Assembly: GCA_029961685.1 (NCBI GenBank)
Contig: JARWKL010000006.1
Coordinates: 17,857,276 to 17,921,275, forward strand
Direction of reading: 5' to 3'
DNA length: 64,000 nt
Origin: Aristolochia californica
Taxonomy: Eukaryota > Streptophyta > Magnoliopsida > Piperales > Aristolochiaceae
A program made the translations under genes and the position numbers. The notes beneath the pieces were generated by a model that saw only the letters and a program-made list of their open reading frames with translations, was not told the DNA's origin and ran no database searches. This document shows, one piece after another, positions 25,663 to 36,558 of this stretch. Numbering within the stretch: the first letter of the stretch is position 1; the number at the start of each line of letters is the position of its first letter.

Positions 25663-27299
25663 GGATGTTCAATTTTTTTTCAATTCCAAACTTGAGTTTT
25701 TACTCTACTATTTTTCTCGTAAACAAAAAGAAATGGCAAATAGATCACAACAAAATGAAAGTTTTAGATTTTAAGTAAGCAAAAAAATTGAAAACTATAA
25801 TAAATGTATGTGAAGAAAATTATTTCCCGCACTGAGAATTGACACCAATCTTTTTTCATCCATGTTTGGGAAATTCCACTAGTACAAAAGAGATTTCTAA
25901 TTGATCCTAACATGTTTTAAATGTGGTGGATATGCATGCCTGAAACATGTTGAAGATGCAAATGACTTAATGATTCAAAAATTTCAATGAGTAGAAAAAA
26001 TTAAATTCTCATGTGAACGTGCGGTGGGATATTATTTACAAGAGCCAAACAACCCGATTTTTGCCTTTTTTACAAAAAACGGACCTAAAAATCATAGATC
26101 ATCGTAATTTTTTCGATCGAATAATGATTGTGTAATGGCAATAATTTTTATTAGAAATGACTTATGGTTTTGGAGTGAAAACTTAGTTAAAAATGCCACA
26201 CCCCCCTTTTTCGATGATTGCAAAACCTAATATATAAAAAACAAAAAGGGTTAACAATCCTTAAAAATCACAGATAACTTTTTTAATTATCTCTCTTAAC
26301 ATTTGTTCATTTCAATTTTAGAAGTTCAATTTTTTTTCAAATCCAAACTTGAGTTTTCTCTCTCCCATTTTTCTCGTAAACAAAAAAATATGGCAAATAG
26401 ATCACAACAAAATGAAAATTTTAGATTTTATCAAGCAAAAAAATGATAACTATAAAAAATTTAAGAGAAGAAAATTATTTCACGCACTAAAAATAAACAC
26501 CAAAGTTTTGTTATCCATGTTTAGAAAATTCCACTAGTACAACCCCTAGTAGCTTGGCGGAATTTTATAAGAAAGAGATTTCTAATTGATCCTAACATGT
26601 TTTAAATGTGGTGGGGATGCATACCTGAAACACTTTGAAGATGATAATGACCTAATGATCCAAAAATTTCAAGGAGTAGCAAAAAATAAATTCTCAAGTT
26701 AACGTTCGGTGGGATATTACCAGAGCAAAACAACAAACTTTTTCCCTATTTTACAAAAAGCAGACCTAACAATCATAGATCATCGTAAATGTTTTGATAG
26801 ATTAATGATGTGCAACAACTATAATTTTTGGTAGAAATTTCATGTGGTTTGGGAGTCAACAACTCAGTTAAAAATGCCTCGCCCCCCTTTTTTCGATGAT
26901 TACAAAACCTAATATATAAAAAACTACGAGAGCTTACAATGCTTAAAAATCACAGATACGTTTTGGAATTATCTCTCTCAGCATTTTTGCATTCCTTTTT
27001 GGATGTCCAATTTTTTTTCAAACACATACTTGAGTTTTGACTCTCCCATTTTCCTCGTAAACAAAAAAAAGGCAAATAGATCACAAAAAATTGAAAATTT
27101 AAGATTTTGTTTAAGAAAAAAATTGAAACTATAATAAATGTAAGTGAAGAAAATTATTTCAATTATTTCACGCACAAAATATGAACTCCAAAGTTTTGTT
27201 ATCCATGTTATGGAAATTCCACTAGTACAATCCCTAATAGCTTGGTGGAATTTTATACGGAAGAGATTTATAATTGATCCTAACATGTATTAAATGTAG

Positions 27300-27360
27300 T
27301 GGATATGCATGCCTAAAACATGTTTTCACTCTCCCATTTTGGATGATCACAAAAAAATAA
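27300..27360 (+). repeat. Collapsed unit junction
   Basis: AAAACATGTTTT joins CACTCTCCC at about 27,323, then CCATTTT joins GGATGATCACAAAA. About 383 bp of two units are missing (anchors 27001 and 27980). TTTT is shared at the first joint. Confidence 0.85.
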
Positions 27361-27828
27361 AAATTTAAGAGTTTATGTATGAAAAAAAACTTGAAAACTA
27401 TAATAAATGTAAGTAAAAAAAATTATTTCACGCACTTAAAATTAACACCAAAGTTTTGTGATCCATGTTTGGCAAATTCCACTAGTACAACCCCAAATAG
27501 CTTGGTGGAATTTTATAAGAAAGAGATTTCTAATTGATCCTAACATGTTTTAAATGTGGTGGATATACATACCTGAAACATGTTGAAGATGCAAATGACT
27601 TCATGATCCAAAAATTTAAAGGAGTAGAAAAAATTAAATTCTCATGATAACGTGTGGTGGGATATTTCCAGAGCCAAACAACCCACTTTTTGCGTATTTT
27701 ACAAAAAGCGGACCTACCAATCATAGTTCAGCATAAATGTTTTGATCGATTAATGATGTGTAACAGGAATAATTTTTGTTAGAAATAATGTATGGTTTGG
27801 GAGTCAACACTCATTTAAAAATGCTTTA

Positions 27829-27857
<29 letters not shown>
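27829..27857 (+). repeat. C-tract, 29 C
   Basis: After ATGCTTTA, followed by TCCGCTCCCTTTTC. Confidence 0.95.
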
Positions 27858-27861
<4 letters not shown>

Positions 27862-30189
27862 CTCCCTTTTCTGATGATTGCAAAACCAAATATATAAAAA
27901 AGTAAAATATTTTAAAACACTTAAAAATCACAAATACTTTTTGGAATTATCTCTCTCAGCATTTGTGCATTTCCATTCTGGATTTTCAATTTTTTTTGAA
28001 ATCCAAACATGAGTTCTCTCTCCCATTTTTCTCGTAAACATAAAGATAAGGAAAATAGATCACAATAAAATGAAAATTTTAGAGTTTATGTATGCAAAAA
28101 ATAGAATACTGTAATAAATGTAAGTGAAGAAAATTATTTTACGCAATAAAAAAGAACACCTAAGTTTTGATAGCCATGTTTGGGAAATGCCACTAGTACA
28201 ACCCCTAATAGCTTCTTGGAATTTTATAAGAAAGAGATTTCTAATTGATCCTAACATATTTTAAATGTGGTGGATAAGCATGCCTAAAACAAGTTAAAGA
28301 TGCAAATGACCTAATGATCCAAAAATTTCAAGGAGTAGAAAAAATTAAATTCTCAAGTTAACGTGTGGAGGGATATTTACCAGAGTTAAACAACCCACTT
28401 TTTTCCTATTATACAAAAAGCGGACCTAACAATCATAGATCATCGTAAATGTTTTGATCGATTAATGATGTGTAACGGCTATAATTTTTGTTGGAAATGA
28501 CTTATGGTTTGGGAGTCAACACTCATTTCAAAATGCCTTACCCCCCTCTTCTGATGATTGCAAAACTCAATATATAACTAAAAGAGTTTACAATCCTTAA
28601 AAATCACATATACTTTTTGGAATTATCTTTGTCAGCATTTGTGCATTTCCATTTGGATCTTCAAATTTTTTTCAAATCCAAACTTGAGTTTTCACTCTCC
28701 CATTTATCTCATAAACAAAAAGATAAGACAAATAGATCACAACAAAATAAAATTTTTAGAGTTTATGTATGGAAAAAATATAAAACTATAATTAATGTAA
28801 GTGAAGAAAATTATTTCACGTATTAAAAATGAACAATAAAGTTTTGTTAGCCATGTTTGGCAAATTCCATTAGTACAACCCCAACTAGCTTGGTGGAATT
28901 TTACAAGAAATTGATTTCTAATTGATCCTAACATGTTTTAAATGTGTTGGATATGCCTGCTCGAAACATTTTGAAGATGCAAATAACGTAATGATCCAAA
29001 AATTTCATGGAGAAGAAAAAATTAAACTCTCAAGTTAACGTGCGGTGGGATATTTATTAGAGCCAAACAACCCACTCTTTGCCTATTTTACAGAAAACGA
29101 ACCTAACAATCATAGTTCAGTTTAAATGTTTTGATCGATTAATGATTTCTAATGGCTTTAATTTTTGTTAGAAATGACTTGTGTTTGGGAGTCAACACTC
29201 AGTTAAAAATGCCTCGCCCCACTTTTTCGATGATTGCAAAACCTAATATATAAAAAAATAAAAGTTTACATTCCTTAAAAATCACAGATACTTTGTGCAA
29301 TTATATCTCTTAGCATTTGTGCATTTCCATTTTGGATGTTCAATTTTTTTTCAAATCTATACTTGAGTTTTCACTCTCCTATTTTTATCGTAAACAAAAA
29401 GATAAGGCAAAGAGATCACAAAAAAATGAAATATTTTGAGTTTATGTAAGCAAAAAATTGAAAAATATAATAAATTTAAGTGAAGAAAATTATTTCACGC
29501 ACTAAAAATGAACACCAAAGTTTTGTTATCCATGTTTTGGAAATTCTACATGTACAACACGTATTAGCTTGGTGGAATTTTATTAGAAAGAGATTTCTAA
29601 TTGATCCAAACATGTTTTAAATGTGGTGGATATGCATGTCTGAATCATGTTGAAGAAGCAAATGACCTAATGACCCAAAATTTTCAAGGAGAAGAAAAAA
29701 TTAAATTCCCATGTAAACGTACGGTGGGATATTTACCAGAGTCAGCCTACCCAATTTTTGCGTATTTTACAAAGAGCGAACCTAACTATCATAGTTTAGT
29801 GTAACTTTTTTGATTAATTAATAATGTGTCACGGCTATAATTTTTGTTAGAAATGATTTAAGGTTTTGGAGTCTAAACTCAGTTAAAAAAACATCGCCCC
29901 CAATATCCTTAAAAATTGCATATACTTTGTGGAATTATCTCTCTCAACATTTGTGCATTTCCATTTTGGATGTTCAATTTTTTTTGAAATCCAAACTTGA
30001 GTTTTCACTCTCCCTTTTTTATCGTAAACAAAAAGATAAGGCAAATAGATCACAACAAAATGAAAATTTTAGAGTTTATGTATGCATAAAATTGAAAACT
30101 ATAATAAATATAAGTGAAAAAAAACTATTTCACGCACAAAACATGAACACCAAAGTTTTGTTATCCATGTTTGGGAAATTCCACTAGTA

Positions 30190-31450
30190 CAACCCCCAAT
30201 AGCTTGGTGGAATTTTATAACAAAGAGATTTCTAATTGATCCTTACATGTTTAAAATGTCGTGGATTGCATTCCTTAAACATGTTGAAGATGCAAATGAC
30301 CTAATGATAAAAAATTATATTCACAAGTTAACGGCCTACTTTTTGCCTATTTTACAAAAATCGGACCTAACAATCATAGTTCAGCATTAATGTTTTGATC
30401 AATTAATGATGTGTAACGGCTATAATTTTTGTTAGAAATGATTTATGGTTTGGGAGTCAACACTCAATTAAAAATGCCTCCCACCCTTTTTCGATGTTTG
30501 GAAAACCTAATATATAAAAAACTAAAAGAGTTTAAAATCCTTAAAACTCACAGATACTTTTTTAAATTTCCATTTTGGATGTTCAATTTTTTTTGAAATC
30601 CAAACTTGAGTTTTCACTCTCCCATTTTTCTCGTAAACAAAAAGATAAGGCGAATAGCTCACAACAAAATGAAAATTTTAGAGTTTATGTATGAAAAAAA
30701 TTGAAACCTATAATAAATGTAAGTGAAATAAATTATTTCAGGCATTAAAAATGAACACCAATGTTTTGATATCCATGTTTTGGAAATTCCACTAGTACGT
30801 CCCCCAATAGCTTGGTGGAATTTTATAAGAAAGAGATTTCTAATTGATCCTAACATGTTTTAAATGTCGTGGATTGCATTCCTAAAACATGTTGAAGATG
30901 CGAATGACCTAATGATCCAAAAACTTCAAGGAGTAGAAAAAATTAAATTCACAAGTTAACGGCCCACTTTTTGCCTATTTTACAAAAAGCAGACCTAACA
31001 ATCATAGTTCAACATTAATGTTTTGATCGATTAATGATGTGTAACGGCTATAATTTTTGTTAGAAATGATTTATGGTTTGGGATTCAACACTCAATTAAA
31101 AATGCCACCCACCCTTTTTCCATGTTTGCAAAACCTAATATATAAAAAACTAAAAGAGTTTACAATCCTTAAAACTCAGAGATACTTTTTGAATTATCTC
31201 TCTCAGCATTTGTGCATTTCCATTTTGGATGTTCAATTTTTTTTGAAATCCAAACTTGAGTTTTCACTCTCCCATTTTTCTCATAAACAAAAAGATAAAG
31301 CAAATAGATCACAACAAAATGAAAATTTTAGAGTTTATGTATATAAAAATTTAAAAATAAAATAAATGTAAGTGAAAAAAATTTATTTCAGGCATTAAAA
31401 AAGAACACCAAAGTTTTGATATCCATGTTTGCGAAATTCCACTAGTACAA
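30190..31450 (+). repeat. Short-variant unit group with shared deletions
   Basis: AATGTCGTGGATTGCATTCC occurs at about 30,256 and 30,864, and the deletion joint AAGTTAACGGCC occurs near 30,331 and 30,959, spacing 628 bp. CTCACCATCGATG-type spacer is replaced by a CCACCCTTT block in both. The left copy has additionally lost part of the anchor approach (30,560). The pair is a recent tandem duplication of a unit about 50 bp shorter than standard. Confidence 0.8.
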
Positions 31451-32239
31451 CCCCTAATAGCTTGGTGGAATTTTGTAAGAAAGTGATTTCTAATTGATCC
31501 TAACATGTTTTAAATATGGTGGATATGCATGCCTGAAAGATGTTGAAGATGAAAATGACCTAATGATCCAAAAATTTCAAGTAGAAGAAAACAATAAATT
31601 CTCAACTTAACTTGCCGTGGGATATTTACCAGAGCTAAACAACCCACTTTTTGCATATTTTACAAAAAGCGGACCTAACAAAATTCTATCATCGTTAATG
31701 TTTTGATCGATTAATGATGTGTAACGACTATAATTTTTGTTAGAAATGACTTATGGTTTGGGAGTCAACACTCAGTTAAAAATGCCTCGCCCCCCCTTTT
31801 CATAAGAATGAAAAATCTAATATATAAAAAAGTAAAAGAGTTTACAATCCTTAAAAATCATAGATACTTTTATGAATTATCACTTTCTGCATTTTTCCTT
31901 TTTCATTTTGGATGTTCATTTTTTTTTCCAAATCCAAACTTGATTTTTCTCTCCCCCATTTTTCTCGTTAACAAAACAATAACGCAAATAGATCACAACA
32001 AAATGAAAATTTTAGAGTTTATGTAAGAAAAAATTGAAAAAGATAATAAATGTAAGTGAAGAAAATTATTTCACGCACTAAAAATGAACACCAAAGTTTT
32101 GTTGTCCATGTTTGGAAAATTCCACTTGTACAATCCCTAATAGCTCGGTGGAATTTTATAAGAAAGTGATTTCTAATTGATCCTAACATGTTTTTAAATG
32201 TGGTGGATATGCATGCCTGAAACATGTTGAAGAAGCAAA

Positions 32240-32612
32240 GACCTAATGATCCAAAAATTTAAATGTGTAGCAAAATTTAAATTCTCAAGTTAACGTGCGG
32301 TGGGGTATTTACAAGATCCAAACAACCCACTTTTCCCTATTATACAAAAAACAGACCTACCAATCATAGATCATCGTAAATCTTTTGATTGATTAATGAT
32401 GTGCAACGACTATAATTTTTGTTAGAAATGACCTAATGATCCAAAAATTTCGAGTAGAAAAAATGAAATTCTCAAGTTAACGTGCTGTAAGATATTTACC
32501 AGAGCCAAACAACCCACTTTTTGTGTATTTTTAAAAAAGCGGACCTAACAATCATAGATCATCGTAAATGTTTTGATCGATTAATGATGTGTAACGGTTA
32601 TAATTTTTGTTA
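32240..32612 (+). repeat. ~186-bp partial-unit tandem duplication
   Basis: At about 32,426 the text GTTAGAAATGAC, normally followed by TTATGG, instead continues CTAATGATCC as if returning to the earlier GCAAATGACCTAATGATCC phase. The segment from GACCTAATGATCC to GTTAGAAATGAC is therefore present twice (from about 32,243 and from about 32,428). The joint shares the 7-bp word AAATGAC, and the anchor interval here is 868 instead of 682. Confidence 0.85.
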
Positions 32613-32649
32613 GAAATGATTTATGGTTTGGGAGTCAACACTCAGTTAA

Positions 32650-33690
32650 AAATGCCTCACTACCCCTCTTCCGATGATTGTGAAACCCAATATATAAAAA
32701 ACTAAAAGAGTTTAAATTCTTAAAAATAACATATTCTTTTAGGAATTATCTCTCTCAGCATTTGTGCACTTCCATTTGGATGTTCAAATTTTTTTCAAAA
32801 CTAAACTTGAGTTTTCTCTCTCTCATTTTTCTCGTAAATAAAAAGATAAAGAAAATAAATCATAAAAAAATGAAAATTTAAGATTTTATGCTTGCAAAAA
32901 TTTGAAAACTATAATAAATGTAAGTTAAGAAAATTATTTCACGCACTAAAAATGAACACCAAAGTTTTGTAATCTATGTTTGGGAAATTCCACTAGTACA
33001 ACCCCTAATAGCTTGGTGGAATTTTTTGAGAAAGAGATTTCTCATTGATCCTAACATGTTTTAAATGTGGTGGATATGCATGCTAGAAACATGTTGAAGA
33101 TGCAAATGACCAAATGATCTAAAAATTTCAAGGACTAGAAAAAATGAAAATCTCAAGTTAACTTGCGGTGGGATATTTACTAGACCCAAACAACCCACTT
33201 TTTGCCTATTTTAAAAAAATGGGACCTAACAATCATAGATCATCGTAAATGTTTTGAACGATTAATAATCTATAATGGCTATACTTTTTGTTAAAAATGA
33301 CTTATGGTTTGGGAGTCAACATTCAGATACACATGCCTCCCCCCCCCCCCCCCCCCCCCCCTCCTCTTCAGATGATTGCAAAATCCAATGTATAAAAAAC
33401 TAAAAGGGTTTACAATACTTAAAAATCACAAATACTTTTTGGAATTATCTCAAGTTAACGTGCGGTTTGATATTTTCCATAGCCAAACAATCCACTTTTT
33501 GCCTATTTTACAAAAAGTGGGCCCAACAATCATAGACCATCTTAAATGTTTTGAAGATTTAATAATGTGTAACGGCAATAATTTTTGTTACAAATGAGGT
33601 ATGGTTTGGGAGTCAACACTCAATTAAAAATGCCTCGGCCCCCTCTCTTCCGTTGATTGCGAAACCCAATATATAAAAAACTAAAATAGT
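32650..33690 (+). repeat. Higher-order repeat copy 1 (2.0-kb spacing)
   Basis: Pairs with 34,660-35,690. Both contain GCACTTCCATTTGG (32,766 and 34,772), AATTTAAGATTTTATG, a C-tract followed by TCCTCTTC, the phrase GCAAAATCCAAT, and the same deletion junction GGAATTATCTCAAGTTAACG (33,441 and 35,434). Measured spacings are 1,993 and 2,006 bp. The shared junction means the truncation preceded the duplication. Confidence 0.85.
33339..33361 (+). repeat. C-tract, 23 C
   Basis: After ACATGCCT, followed by TCCTCTTCAGATG; higher-order copy 1 of the tract at 35,341. Confidence 0.95.
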
Positions 33691-33720
33691 TTACTATCCT
33701 TATCACAGATTTCTAATTGA
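33441..33720 (+). repeat. Collapsed satellite unit between two deletion junctions
   Basis: GGAATTATCTC jumps to AAGTTAACG at about 33,450, losing the anchor half of the unit, with TCTC usable as microhomology. About 250 bp later, TATCACAGAT jumps to TTCTAATTGATCC at 33,707, again with AGAT shared. Less than half of a normal unit survives between the joints. Confidence 0.85.
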
Positions 33721-34010
33721 TCCTAACATGTTTTAAATGTGGTGGATATGCATGCCTGAAACATGTTGAAGATGCAAATGACCTAATGATCCAAAAATTT
33801 CAAGGAGTAGAAAAAATTAAATTATCAAGTTAACATGCGGTGGGAAATTTACCAGAGCCAAACAACTCAATTTTTGCCTATTTTACAAAAAGTGGACCTA
33901 AGAATCATAGATCATAGTAAATTTTTTGATCAATTAATGATGTTTAACGGCTATAATTTTTGTTAGAAATGACTTATGGTTTGGGAGTCAACACTCAGTA
34001 TAAAAGGCCT

Positions 34011-34021
34011 CCCCCCCCCCC
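34011..34021 (+). repeat. C-tract, 11 C
   Basis: After AAAGGCCT, followed by TGTCCCTCC. Confidence 0.95.
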
Positions 34022-34659
34022 TGTCCCTCCATTTATGATTGAAAAACCCAATATATAAAAAACTAAAAGAGTTTACAATCCTTAAAAATCACAAATACTT
34101 TTTGGAATTATCTCTCTCAGCATTTGTGCAACTTGAGTTTTCACTCTCCCAATTATCTCGTAAACAAAAACATAAGGCAAATAGATCACAACAAAATGTA
34201 AAATTTTAGAGTTGATGTATGCGAAAAATTGAAAATAATAATAAATGTATGTGAAGAAAATTATTTCACGCACTAAAAATGAACACCAAAGTTTTGTTAT
34301 CTACGTTTGGGAAATTCCACTAGTACAAAACCTAATAGCTTGGTGGAATTTTATAAAAAAAAGATTTCTAATTGATCTTAACAAGTTTTAAATGTGGTGG
34401 ATATGCACGCCTGAAACATCTTGATGATGCAAATGACATAATGATCCAAAAATTTCATGGAGTAGAAAAAATTAAATTCTCAAGTTAACGTGCGGAGAGA
34501 TATTTACTTGAGCCAAACAACCCACTTTTTCCTATTTACAAAAGCGGACCTAACAATCATAGTTCATCGTAAATGTTTTGATCGATTAACGATGTGTAAC
34601 GGCTATAATTTTTGTTAGAAATGACTTATGGTTTGGGAGTCAACTCTCAGGTAAAAATG

Positions 34660-35690
34660 CCTCGCCACCCCTCTTCCAATGATTGCGAAACCGAATATAT
34701 AAAAAACTAAAAGAGTTTACAATTCTTAAAAATCACAAATTCTTTTTGGAATTATGTCTCTCAGCATTTGTGCACTTCCATTTGGATGTTCAATTTTTTT
34801 TCAAATCCAAACTTGAGTTTTCTCTCTCATTTTTCTTGTAAATAAAAAGATAAAGCAAATAAATCATAACAAAAAGAAAATTTAAGATTTTATGATTGCA
34901 AAAAAATGAAAACTATAACAAATGTAAGTTAAGAAAATTATTTCACGCACTAAAAAAGAACACCAAAATTTGGTAATCCATGTTTTAGAAATTCCACTAG
35001 TACAACCCCTAATAGATTGGTGGAATTTTATGAGAAAGAGATTTCTCATTGATCCTAACATGTTTTAAATGTGGTGATATGCATGCTAGAAACATGTTGA
35101 AGATGCAAATGACCGAATGATCTAAAAATTTCAAGGAGTAGAAAAAATGAAATTCTCAAGTTAACGTGTGGTGGGATATTTACTAGAGCCAAACAACCCA
35201 CTTTTTGCCTATTTTATGAAAAGTGGACATAACAATCATAGATCATTGTAAATGTTTTGAACGATTAATAATCTGTAACGGCTATAATTTTTGTTACAAA
35301 TGACTTATGGTTTGGGAGTCAACACACAGATCCTCCCCCACCCCCCCCCCCCCCTCCTCTTCTGATGATTGCAAAATCCAATATATAAAAAACTAAAAGA
35401 GTTTACATTCCTTAGAAATCACAGATACTTTTTGGAATTATCTCAAGTTAACGTGCGGTGGGATATTTACTAGAGCCAAAAAATCCACTTTTTGCCTATT
35501 TTAAAAAAAGTGGACCTAACAATCATAGATTATCGTAAATGTTTTGAATGATTAATAATGTGTAACGGCAATAATTTTTCTTACAAATGGCTTATGGTTC
35601 TGGAGTCAACACTCAATTAAATATGCCTCGCCCCCCTCTTCCAATGAATACGAAACCCAATATAAAAAAAACTAAAACAGTTTACTATCT
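34660..35690 (+). repeat. Higher-order repeat copy 2 (2.0-kb spacing)
   Basis: Second copy of the 32,650-33,690 block. It stops being similar at about 35,690, where a small inverted patch lies. The 33.7-34.6 kb interval between the copies is a different, independently truncated pair of units. Confidence 0.85.
35341..35354 (+). repeat. C-tract, 14 C
   Basis: After TCCTCCCCCA; higher-order partner of 33,339 but 9 C shorter, so the tract changed length after the duplication. Confidence 0.95.
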
Positions 35691-35696
35691 TGATCT

Positions 35697-35709
35697 AAGT
35701 CATTTCTAA
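35697..35709 (-). repeat. 13-bp inverted satellite patch
   Basis: AAGTCATTTCTAA is the reverse complement of TTAGAAATGACTT, a standard satellite segment that normally lies on the plus strand about 150 bp upstream in the unit. It interrupts the run-up to the anchor. It is the only inverted-orientation satellite piece I found. Confidence 0.7.
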
Positions 35710-36284
35710 ATCACATTTTCTTTTAGGAATTATCTCTCTCATCATTTGTGCATTTCCATTTTGGATGTTCAATTTTTTTCAAATCCAAACTTGAGTTTTG
35801 GCTCTCCCTTTTTTTTTGTAAAACAAAAGATAAGACAAATAGATCACAACAAAATGAAAATGTAAGAGTTTATGTATGCAAAAAATTGAAAACTAAAATA
35901 AATGCAAGTGAAGAAAATTATTTCACGCACTAAAGATGAACACCAAAGTTTTTTTATCCATGTTTTGGAAATTCCACTTGTACAACCCCTAATTGCTTGG
36001 TGAAATTTTATAAGAAAGAGATGTCTAATTGATCCTAACATGTTTTAAATGTGGTGGATATGCATGGCAGAAACTAGGGGTGGCTTCGAACCGAGACGGC
36101 TCGCGAGCGGCTCATGTTTGTCTCGGTTCCGGCTCAGTTCTACTCGTTATATATCGAGCTCGAGCCGAACTCGAACTCAGAAATGGGCTCGTTTAGGTTA
36201 ACGAGCAGAGCCAGGTTCGGCTCATCGGCACGCTAGGCGACTCGTTAATTTAACGAGCGGCGGGATGGGGCAAATTTTAGGGAG

Positions 36285-36555
36285 TCTCGCACTCTCTCTC
36301 TCGAAAAAATTTTTTGGTCTCTCTCGTGCTCTTGCTCTCTTCGTCTCCTCCTTCCCTTCGCTTCCTCCGGAATTCCCTCTCTCGGCCTCCATCTCCCTTC
36401 TCCCTCTCGCCGTTGGTGCCCCTTCAACAGTCACCGCACCTAATCCTTCCCCCCGCTCATCACCTTCTCTGCCTCTCATCGTCGTCGCCGTTGACTCCCC
36501 TAGCGTCTCCCTCTCCTCGTCGTACCCCAACTAGAGCGGCTGCTCTAGACCCTCT
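36285..36555 (+). other. CT-rich, gene-leader-like segment attached to the hAT-like end
   Basis: The plus strand is dominated by TCTC and CCTCC words with scattered CpG, unlike the satellite or the hAT-like end. This composition is typical of plant 5' leaders and pyrimidine-patch core promoters. Overlapping plus-strand frames stay open (36,265-36,534, 89 codons; 36,314-36,577, 87 codons) and encode Ser/Pro/Leu-rich sequence; the first starts MGQILGSLALSLSKKFFGLS, superficially like an organelle-targeting leader. Low complexity alone can keep such frames open in several registers, and a minus-strand frame is open too, so I do not call a gene. It could be a captured gene fragment or the element's own interior. 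Confidence 0.4.
36531..36548. other. Perfect 7-bp stem hairpin next to the satellite junction
   Basis: CTAGAGC-GGCT-GCTCTAG forms a 7-bp perfect stem with a 4-base loop, ending 10 bp before satellite resumes. Such a hairpin may have helped the break or template switch; it is not followed by a T-run and is not a terminator. Confidence 0.55.
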
Positions 36556-36558
36556 CCT

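Larger units (their letters stand above)
21631..32640 (+). repeat. 681-bp satellite array, subfamily A, second part
   Basis: The array resumes in phase after the LTR element. Anchors lie at 22233, 22929, 23599, 24298, 24981, 25663, 26320, 27001, 27980, 28654, 29334, 29968, 30577, 31227 and 31910. Interval 27001-27980 holds a collapsed unit. From about 29.9 to 31.4 kb the units are shorter (609-650 bp) and share private variants. The last A-type CTAATATAT is near 31,815; the unit after 32,426 already carries the B mark. No genes. Confidence 0.95.
32641..36074 (+). repeat. Satellite array, subfamily B1: scrambled, truncated units
   Basis: CCCAATATAT or close variants replace CCTAATATAT from about 32,685. 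Only three units keep the full anchor (32778, 34784, 35763). The others are cut by deletion junctions near 33,450, 33,707, 34,130 and 35,443. Two stretches about 2.0 kb apart share the same junctions and private variants and are annotated separately. The segment ends at 36,074 where hAT-like DNA begins. Confidence 0.9.
36075..36558 (+). mobile_element. hAT-like transposon terminus with attached CT-rich segment, incomplete
   Basis: Satellite stops after GCATGGCAGAAAC and TAGGGGTGGCTTCGAACCG begins, resembling the TAGGGGTGG-type terminal inverted repeats common in plant non-autonomous hAT elements. About 190 bp of GC-rich subterminal sequence follows, with many CTCG/CGAG words in both orientations, including a perfect inverted repeat CTCGTTAA-T-TTAACGAG at 36,241-36,257. 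No matching right-hand terminus is present and no 8-bp target duplication can be shown, because the satellite resumes at ATCGATTAATGATG with roughly 210 bp of the unit missing. So this is a truncated or rearranged element. No transposase is encoded. The hAT assignment rests on terminus style only. Confidence 0.6.

Noticed and set aside
31057..31365. Plus-strand frames of 60-134 codons such as MQNPIYKKLKEF... seen in many units (also 40010-40414)
   Set aside because: They are the same satellite segment translated repeatedly, with starts and stops differing from unit to unit; no known domain, and no promoter or splice context.
36075..36090. Complete hAT insertion with 8-bp target duplication
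   Set aside because: No right terminus is present and the satellite does not resume at the same phase; about 210 bp is missing, so no target duplication can be defined.
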